A stretch of 5,440 nt of DNA, taken from Nitrospirota bacterium (GTDB taxonomy: Bacteria; Nitrospirota; Nitrospiria; Nitrospirales; UBA8639). Where the stretch lies: NCBI GenBank assembly GCA_029879555.1, contig JAOUQB010000191.1, positions 1 to 5,440 on the forward strand, in the 5' to 3' direction. Position numbers and translations under genes: made by a program. Below, piece by piece: positions 1 through 4,004 of the stretch. Under the pieces are notes generated by a model that did no database searches, had not been told where the DNA came from, and saw only the letters and a list, made by a program, of their open reading frames with translations. Positions within the stretch are counted from its first letter, which is position 1, and every line of letters starts with the position of its first letter.

Positions 1-1
1 A

Positions 2-490
2 TACCGAGTGATCTATGAAGGAAGAATCCATGGCCTCATGAAGGAAGTTGAAATAGCCCAAGCGCGCATCAAAGAACTCATTCCCGAAGCCACCATCCCA
101 AAAGATCTGCGGCCGGAATACGATGTCCTCAAAGAAGAAATTAAACGCCTTGGCGGCACGAAAAAAATTCGAGAAATGCTCGGCGCCGGAGACGGCACCA
201 ACCGGCAAGCCTTTGCCCAAAACAAACGGATCATGGCCACCACTCCTGGTCGCATCATGACCGATCCTCTCTTTCGAAAAGTGCCCTATGATCTGCTGAT
301 CGTCGACGACGCCCCACACATCCCCACCCCATTACTCCTTGCGGCCAGCGGACTCATTCGAGAACGCATCATTCTGAGTGGAGATACCAACGATCTCCTT
401 CAGGGAGAACACCCAGGGCAAATGTGTTGGTCGCACAAATTCTTGGAAAGCACACTCAGTTCCCCCGCGCAACCCACCCCCGTAGGGTAA
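2..490 (+). CDS. Partial helicase-like protein (degenerate SF1 RecA-like domain), C-terminal part
   Basis: The reading frame is open to the left edge, so this is probably the C-terminal end of a longer gene; the first in-window start codon is a GTG at 8, with no convincing ribosome binding site visible in the few bases before it. Counting from that GTG there are 160 residues. Residues 1-60 are charged and probably helical. Residues 72-83 (KRIMATTPGRI) resemble the stretch before motif II of Dna2/NAM7-type superfamily 1 helicases. YDLLIVDDAPHI (94-105) sits where the Walker B motif (DEA) would be, and IILSGDTNDL (121-130) sits where motif III (GDxxQL) would be. Both are altered: DDAP replaces DEAx, and the motif III glutamine is missing. 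The protein ends about 30 residues later, so the second RecA domain with motifs IV-VI is absent. Walker A would lie outside the window. The family is inferred from motif order only; a non-helicase or inactive ATPase-like protein is equally possible. Confidence 0.5.
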   Translation, partial: YRVIYEGRIHGLMKEVEIAQARIKELIPEATIPKDLRPEYDVLKEEIKRLGGTKKIREMLGAGDGTNRQAFAQNKRIMATTPGRIMTDPLFRKVPYDLLIVDDAPHIPTPLLLAASGLIRERIILSGDTNDLLQGEHPGQMCWSHKFLESTLSSPAQPTPVG

Positions 491-528
491 TTTTATAATC
501 ATCCCCTACTGCCAAATTATTTGTGATG

Positions 529-589
529 TTCGCGACGACGGGCAACCAGAAAGCTGCCTGACAAATTTTGAATTTCGCCCGTGCGCGAA
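529..589. repeat. Imperfect stem-loop in the spacer before tRNA-Leu
   Basis: The outer arms TTCGCG (529-534) and CGCGAA (584-589) pair exactly. After a 3-versus-1 base internal loop, ACGGGC (538-543) pairs exactly with GCCCGT (577-582). That gives 12 GC-rich pairs enclosing a 33-base loop. It begins about 40 bases after the stop codon of the helicase-like gene. No T-run follows the right arm, so it is not a textbook intrinsic terminator, although it could stabilise or punctuate the 3' end of that transcript. A smaller hairpin, ACCAA-TCAC-TTGGT (601-614), follows. Confidence 0.5.
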
Positions 590-650
590 TCCTTTAACTG
601 ACCAATCACTTGGTTCCTTATTCTAAGATAGTGATGAACGCTCCAATCCC

Positions 651-679
651 TTGACCACTTTTCGATAAAAGACGATAAT
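651..679 (+). promoter_or_regulatory. Sigma-70-type promoter of tRNA-Leu
   Basis: A -35 box TTGACC (651-656, five of six consensus bases) and a -10 box GATAAT (674-679, five of six) are separated by exactly 17 bases. Transcription would start around 685-687, only a few bases before the mature tRNA 5' end at 690, so the precursor leader would be very short. Position, spacing and box quality all fit a strong constitutive tRNA promoter. Confidence 0.82.
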
Positions 680-689
680 CCTCTCCAGT

Positions 690-775
690 GCCGAAGTGGC
701 GGAATGGCAGACGCACCAGATTCAGGTTCTGGCGCCCTCCGGGGTGTGCGGGTTCAACTCCCGCCTTCGGCACCA
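690..775 (+). tRNA. tRNA-Leu(CAG)
   Basis: This is a class II tRNA of 86 bases including an encoded CCA. The acceptor arms GCCGAAG (690-696) and CTTCGGC (765-771) pair fully, followed by discriminator A772 and CCA (773-775). The short D stem is GCG (699-701) with CGC (712-714), and the loop carries the conserved GG. The anticodon stem CCAGA/TCTGG (716-720, 728-732) encloses the loop TTCAGGT, giving anticodon CAG at 723-725, which reads the leucine codon CUG. A long variable arm (733-747) marks a leucine, serine or tyrosine tRNA, and the A73 discriminator fits leucine. The T arm is GCGGG/CCCGC with loop TTCAACT (748-764). A run of six T (782-787) follows shortly after the 3' end and may help transcription stop, although no separate hairpin precedes it. 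The gene appears to be transcribed alone. Confidence 0.98.
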
Positions 776-786
776 ACCTCGTTTTT

Positions 787-914
787 TCTATAAATGTACC
801 CCTGCGCTTTTCCTTATATTTGAACACCTGGATTTTCCCACCCTGCACACCAGAATTCTTCTGTTGGCAAGTATTTGGTCATACAGTTTCAACTGTTTGC
901 TGAACATTTATAGA
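787..914. repeat. 11-base inverted repeat pair bounding 128 bases (possible small element)
   Basis: TCTATAAATGT (787-797) is the exact reverse complement of ACATTTATAGA (904-914), with 106 bases between. The left arm begins just downstream of the tRNA. Inside it lie a small hairpin CAGAA-TTC-TTCTG (851-863) and the dyad ACAGTT-TC-AACTGT (883-896). The ends resemble short terminal inverted repeats of a miniature non-autonomous element, but I find no flanking target duplication. It could equally be the base of a folded RNA. Confidence 0.35.
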
Positions 915-1112
915 GTTGAGGCCAACTGGGATAAGGGGAGAAACTCTAAGAAAGAAGTCACATCAACAAGCACCAACCTGGATAAAGCGAAAATCCTGTC
1001 AAATAGGCTGGCATTACGTCGGATTTTTATACTTCCTCAATTTTCCTATTATTTCCTCAGAAGGCATAAGACATTTCTACCCGATGTGCCAGCACCCCAC
1101 ACCACAAGTGTC

Positions 1113-1144
1113 GAAAATATTGCCTATTTTCTACTAGAAAATAG
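1113..1144. repeat. Overlapping alternative hairpins including a perfect 21-base palindrome
   Basis: Three related arms lie in a row: GAAAATA (1113-1119), TATTTTC (1125-1131) and GAAAATA (1137-1143). The middle arm can pair with either neighbour, giving two mutually exclusive hairpins. The second pairing extends to CTATTTTC (1124-1131) with GAAAATAG (1137-1144). Counting the loop, the whole of 1124-1144 is a perfect palindrome around C1134. A-T pairs dominate, so an RNA hairpin would be weak and a dimeric protein-binding site is also plausible. Confidence 0.5.
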
Positions 1145-1185
1145 AGGGCTATCGGTAATCAATCAGTAATGAATACGATGAATGC

Positions 1186-1201
1186 TATTGAGATCTCAAT
1201 A
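1186..1201. repeat. Perfect 16-base palindrome, operator-like
   Basis: TATTGAGATCTCAATA reads identically on both strands. Its centre lies about 60 bases from that of the 1124-1144 palindrome. No gene start or clear promoter lies close downstream on either strand, so a regulatory role is only inferred from symmetry. Confidence 0.45.
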
Positions 1202-1379
1202 TTTCCCTTATTTTCCATGACCAAAATAGCTGGCCTTAAAAAATTGTAGGAAAAACCACAAACCTTGGCAAAATGGTATTAAATATGCTTGTCTTTTCTT
1301 GAATTTTAGACTTTTTTTCAGGAAACTTTTAGCGGTATAGTGGCTACCCTATGGCTGAAAATTTTCACAGAGAGAGGGC

Positions 1380-1401
1380 CTATAGAACCCTCTGCAAAAG
1401 T
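1380..1401 (+). repeat. Left terminal inverted repeat of the IS5 element
   Basis: These 22 bases match the reverse complement of 2503-2524 exactly; the core reads GAACCCTCTGCAAAAGT. The outermost bases may belong to the target site rather than the element, because CTATAG is symmetric. Confidence 0.9.
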
Positions 1402-1535
1402 CAGCTCAGTTGAGGGTCTTGGACTCGCGGATCATTTTTTAAAGCGTTCTTCTTGTCTCAATCCCTCTTTTCTTGTTCCCTCCTCCCCCTCTTTTGGCGG
1501 CTTGTCGGCGCCGCTCATTGGGAGGCTCGCCGTGG

Positions 1536-2453
1536 TCAGGTTGCCCTCAGCAGGTCTCGCCGACAGAAGAATACATTCGAGAGAGCACAGAGCCTGGTGA
1601 ACTGCGCTGCGTTTTTGACGAGGCCTTTATACCGGAGCTTCCGGTGCCCCCACAGATGCTTGATCACCCGGAAGGGATGTTCCACCTTAGCCCGGATCCC
1701 TGAATGCCGACGATTGCGTTTCTTTTGAGACGAGGACAAAGGATGCTTGCGGTAGCCACGATCTGAAATCCCATAATAGAAGCCGTCGGTTCGGGCCTGG
1801 CGTTTGTCCGCTTGCTTGGCATACGCGCTGTCGCCAAACAGCGCCTGTTCTTTCCCGTGTTGCAGCTCCTCCAGCACCTGGCTGTCATGCACTTTGGCTG
1901 TCGTAAATTTCGTCGAGTGAATAATGGGCTGCCCTTGCGCCTGCACGCCGATATGGCCTTTGGCCCCGAAGTGCCATTGGTTGTTCTTGCGGGTCGAACT
2001 CATCTCCGGGTCTCGTTCTTTGCGAGTATTCTGCTTGCTCACCGGCGCGGCCAGCAAGGTCGCATCCACGATCGTGCCCGCTTTGAGCACCAGCCCATGC
2101 GAGTCTAAGTGCGCATTGACGGCGTCCAGAATCTGTTGGGACAGCCCATGTTCTTCTAAGAGATGCCGAAACCGGCAGATGCTGCTCTCATCTGGAATCA
2201 CGCCGCCAAAACAGTCAAACCCCAGAAAGGTCTGAAAGCTGAGCCGATCATACAGGGCTTCTTCCATCAAGGGATCACTCAAGTTGTGCCACAGTTGGAG
2301 AAAATGAATGCGCAACATCACACGCAGCTCGTGAGGGGGACGCCCGCCGGTGTTCTTATAATGCGGCTGAATGACCTTCTCCAATTGTTTCCACGGCACG
2401 ACCTGATCCATCTCGTTCAGAAAGCGTTCAATCCGCAACGGCTTCGTTTTCAT
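1536..2453 (-). CDS. IS5-family DDE transposase, intact
   Basis: A 305-residue enzyme that would cut and join the ends of its own element, acting on DNA in the cytoplasm. The N-terminal part (about 40-115) has the DUF772-like signature with HNLSDPLMEEALYDR and the SSICRFRHLLE block typical of the IS5 group. The catalytic fold follows: D130 in GTIVDATLL, D208 in LFGDSAY, and E258 in KVEHPFRVIK. The spacing R254-x3-E258-x6-K265 is the family's usual R(3)E(6)K signature. NQWHFGAKGHIGV (158-170) is another hallmark block. The length is normal and no frameshift is seen. The ATG at 2453 was chosen because GAGG lies about seven bases upstream. In-frame ATGs at 2465 and 2477 lack such a site, and the frame stays open to 2603 only by running out through the IS end into flanking DNA. 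Confidence 0.96.
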   Translation of the reverse strand: MKTKPLRIERFLNEMDQVVPWKQLEKVIQPHYKNTGGRPPHELRVMLRIHFLQLWHNLSDPLMEEALYDRLSFQTFLGFDCFGGVIPDESSICRFRHLLEEHGLSQQILDAVNAHLDSHGLVLKAGTIVDATLLAAPVSKQNTRKERDPEMSSTRKNNQWHFGAKGHIGVQAQGQPIIHSTKFTTAKVHDSQVLEELQHGKEQALFGDSAYAKQADKRQARTDGFYYGISDRGYRKHPLSSSQKKRNRRHSGIRAKVEHPFRVIKHLWGHRKLRYKGLVKNAAQFTRLCALSNVFFCRRDLLRAT

Positions 2454-2484
2454 TTTGTACCTCATGGTGGTTTGCATGAGGACG

Positions 2485-2513
2485 ATTCTACAACATTCCG
2501 TTACTTTTGCAGA
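2485..2513 (-). promoter_or_regulatory. Possible weak transposase promoter overlapping the right IS end
   Basis: On the minus strand a good -10 box TAGAAT (2485-2490) is preceded, 17 bases upstream, by a poor -35 TCTGCA (2508-2513) that lies inside the terminal repeat. Placing a weak promoter partly in the inverted repeat is common in insertion sequences, since bound transposase can then repress it. The -35 matches only three of six consensus bases, so this is tentative. Confidence 0.3.
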
Positions 2514-2524
2514 GGGTTCTATAG
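2503..2524 (-). repeat. Right terminal inverted repeat of the IS5 element
   Basis: This is the exact 22-base inverse of 1380-1401 and lies upstream of the transposase gene. Similarity between the two ends stops abruptly after the AAAAGT inside each terminus, which fits real IS ends rather than a longer fortuitous repeat. Confidence 0.9.
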
Positions 2525-2561
2525 TGAAAGCCGCAATTCCGACATGGTTGAGATGGCGGAG

Positions 2562-2586
2562 ATTCCTGCCAAATGCTTGCAGGAAT
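2562..2586. repeat. Stem-loop between the IS and the glycerate kinase stop
   Basis: ATTCCTGC (2562-2569) and GCAGGAAT (2579-2586) form a perfect 8-pair stem with a 9-base loop, 24 bases past the glycerate kinase stop codon. It could mark the 3' end of that transcript. No T-run follows on either strand, so it is not a classical intrinsic terminator. The rest of the 2525-2609 spacer shows nothing recognisable. Confidence 0.45.
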
Positions 2587-2609
2587 GATGAATGAGATTT
2601 CATAGCAAA

Positions 2610-3947
2610 CTAGAGGGCGATGATCAAATAGATGTCGTTCACATTGGTGTGTGTGGGGCCGGTGATGATGTGGCCACCGACCTGGCTGAAAAATGAATAG
2701 CTGTCATGTTTCTCTAACATGGTTTCAATTGACAGTCCTTTTTTCTTGGCCCGTTGAAGAGTCTTCCCATCGACCATGGCGCCAGCCGCATTTGTTGGGC
2801 CATCGGTGCCGTCCGTCCCAAACCCTGCCACCACCACGTTAGGTAGTCCAGCGATTTCCTGAGCCGCGGCTAGCACGCATTCCTGCGCTCGGCCGCCTTT
2901 CCCTTTCCCGGTGACCGTCACAGTGGGTTCTCCTCCGACAATCAAACAAGCTGGTGGACGAGTGGGATTACCAAATTCACGAATGTCTTTGGCCATGGCA
3001 CCAAGAATGGCTCCCAGCTCTTTGGCTTCACCCTGTAAAGGAGAATCGAGAAGGTAGGGGCGGAGGCCTAATCGTTTGGCTTCCTTGGCCACCCCGTCAA
3101 GCGTCGTTTGATTATTGGCGAGAATGATCGACTGATGACGTGGAGACGGTCGTCTGTGACTTTTCCACGTTTCAGGGCGTTGCCCACGGATGCCATGTTT
3201 CAGATGAGTTTGAATGCGTTCGGGAACCTTACTCCATAGTTGATACTGCTCCAGGATGGCGTGAGCTTCTTGAAAGGTCGTCGGGTCCGGCACTGTCGGG
3301 CCTGAACCAATGGTGGGCACATCATCTCCCAAGACATCTGACAAAACGATGGTCAACATTGTGGCGGAAGTGGCTTGAGCGAGTTGTCCACCTTTCACGG
3401 CAGAGAGATGTTTTCGGACGGTGTTGATGTCTTGGATTGTGGCCCCTGCTCGCAAAAGCAGATTCGTGGTGCGTCGCTTATCACTTAGTGTCAGGCCAAG
3501 AGCGGGGGCACACAGGAGGCTGGACGCCCCACCGGAAAGCAGGACGATGAGTAAATCTTTTTTCGTGAGTGTTCTGGCCATACTGAGAATATGTTTGGTG
3601 GCGCGAACCCCGCGTGCATCGGGGAGCGGGTGGCCGGCTTCCACAACCTGAACGCGTTGCGTGCCTTTTCCGTATCCATCTTTGACGATGACCATCCCGC
3701 CTTCGACATATTCCCCGAGAATGCATTCGAGTGTGTGAGCCATGTGAGCCGACGCTTTCCCGGCGCCGACACACACGATCCGCTGGTATTGGGAAAGGTC
3801 GTACGGCCGCCCGTCAACAGACAGTTGGTGGCCATTCCTACGGATCAATTGTTCCATGGCATGTCCGGGATCAGCGGCTTTCACACCACTTTGAAGGAGA
3901 GCGTTCAAGATTCTTTTCGCTGTGGTATTTGAGGTCTGAATGAGCAT
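2610..3947 (-). CDS. Glycerate kinase, MOFRL family (DUF4147 + MOFRL)
   Basis: A 445-residue cytoplasmic enzyme of the bacterial GckA/TtuD-type family, which phosphorylates D-glycerate with ATP, usually to 2-phosphoglycerate. It links glyoxylate, tartrate or serine-derived glycerate to lower glycolysis. The N-terminal DUF4147 domain (about 9-245) contains GAGKAS (61-66, with K64 the likely catalytic lysine), EAGHPLPDARG (103-113), LLSGGASSLL (136-145), INTVRKHLSAVKGGQLA (174-190) and LSDVLGDD...GSGPTVPDPTT (202-224). The C-terminal MOFRL domain (about 335-440) has GGEPTVTVTGKGKGGRAQE (338-356, with R353 the likely catalytic arginine), GTDGTDGPTNAAGA (377-390) and TGPTHTNVND (429-438). All main motifs are present and the length is normal. 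The ATG at 3947 is the only early start; its ribosome binding site is weak. It lies 57 bases after the hybrid kinase gene on the same strand, so coupled expression is likely. Relatives are often labelled hydroxypyruvate reductase, a label the domains here do not support. The 2-kinase versus 3-kinase product is not decided by sequence alone. Confidence 0.95.
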   Translation of the reverse strand: MLIQTSNTTAKRILNALLQSGVKAADPGHAMEQLIRRNGHQLSVDGRPYDLSQYQRIVCVGAGKASAHMAHTLECILGEYVEGGMVIVKDGYGKGTQRVQVVEAGHPLPDARGVRATKHILSMARTLTKKDLLIVLLSGGASSLLCAPALGLTLSDKRRTTNLLLRAGATIQDINTVRKHLSAVKGGQLAQATSATMLTIVLSDVLGDDVPTIGSGPTVPDPTTFQEAHAILEQYQLWSKVPERIQTHLKHGIRGQRPETWKSHRRPSPRHQSIILANNQTTLDGVAKEAKRLGLRPYLLDSPLQGEAKELGAILGAMAKDIREFGNPTRPPACLIVGGEPTVTVTGKGKGGRAQECVLAAAQEIAGLPNVVVAGFGTDGTDGPTNAAGAMVDGKTLQRAKKKGLSIETMLEKHDSYSFFSQVGGHIITGPTHTNVNDIYLIIAL

Positions 3948-3984
3948 GGGGCGTCAGTTTCTTGGTTGGGTTACTTGAGTGGAA

Positions 3985-3998
3985 GGTGGTCATCCACC
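3985..3998. repeat. Small hairpin in the kinase-glycerate kinase gap
   Basis: GGTGG-TCAT-CCACC forms a 5-pair stem with a 4-base loop, seven bases after the hybrid kinase stop codon on the minus strand. It has no T-run and is too short to be a convincing terminator, so read-through into the glycerate kinase gene is expected. Nothing else resembling a promoter is visible in 3948-4004. Confidence 0.3.
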
Positions 3999-4004
3999 AA
4001 ATGA

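Larger units (their letters stand above)
776..1380. other. Gene-free, AT-rich, palindrome-dense spacer between tRNA-Leu and the insertion sequence
   Basis: I see no credible coding region here. The only long open frames start inside the tRNA and give low-complexity, family-less proteins. The stretch is visibly richer in A and T than the flanking genes, most of all from about 1190 to 1330, and carries many exact inverted repeats. These include an 11-base pair of arms (787-797 with 904-914), a dyad ACAGTT-TC-AACTGT (883-896), TAGAGTT (911-917) with AACTCTA (942-948), a 21-base palindrome (1124-1144), a 16-base palindrome (1186-1201), TATTTT (1209-1214) with AAAATA (1223-1228), and TGAAAATTTTCA (1356-1367). 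It could be decayed mobile DNA, an unrecognised small RNA region, or protein-binding DNA. No known RNA family or attachment-site duplication of the tRNA end was recognised. Confidence 0.6.
1385..2519 (-). mobile_element. Complete IS5-family (IS5-group) insertion sequence, about 1.1 kb
   Basis: The element is bounded by matching inverted ends and carries one intact DDE transposase on the minus strand. Both outer edges lie in the symmetric sequence CTATAG, so the exact ends cannot be fixed. The boundaries given assume ends beginning GAACCC and a 4-base TATA duplication (1381-1384 and 2520-2523). Equally consistent are ends beginning TAGAACCC with a 2-base TA duplication, which would match the YTAR-type target known for this family (here CTAG). 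About 135 bases between the transposase stop and the left end are non-coding and contain a polypyrimidine tract (1462-1495, a single G in 34 bases) and a small hairpin GCGGC/GCCGC (1497-1514). The element lies about 90 bases past the glycerate kinase stop codon and interrupts no recognisable gene. The intact gene and identical ends suggest a fairly recent arrival. Confidence 0.92.

Noticed and set aside
765..775. tRNA 3' end as an integration site for an island
   Set aside because: I found no second copy of the tRNA 3' end in the window and no integrase gene, so there is no support for an attachment site here.
618..848. Minus-strand open frame of 76 codons containing the stretch VPKAGVEPAHPGG
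   Set aside because: It is the antisense reading of tRNA-Leu. This kind of peptide recurs as a false gene wherever such tRNAs are translated backwards.
696..1169. Plus-strand open frame of 157 codons
   Set aside because: It starts inside the tRNA, has no ribosome binding site and encodes no recognisable domain. It runs through AT-rich palindromic spacer.
776..1380. CRISPR array or riboswitch
   Set aside because: There are no regularly spaced direct repeats and no recognisable aptamer core. The repeats are isolated dyads of different sequence.
1340..1600. Plus-strand open frame sharing the peptide IEPSAKV with the extended transposase frame
   Set aside because: The shared peptide is only the inverted repeat translated from both ends of the IS. 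The rest has no coding character.
2454..2603. Fifty extra N-terminal codons on the transposase
   Set aside because: The extension runs out through the terminal repeat into flanking host DNA. The ATG at 2453 has a GAGG site and gives the family's usual length.
3140..3932. Several open frames opposite or within the glycerate kinase gene
   Set aside because: They are shadows of a clearly conserved enzyme on the minus strand.
3985..3998. Terminator separating the hybrid kinase and glycerate kinase
   Set aside because: The stem has only five pairs and no T-run follows it, so it is not expected to stop transcription.
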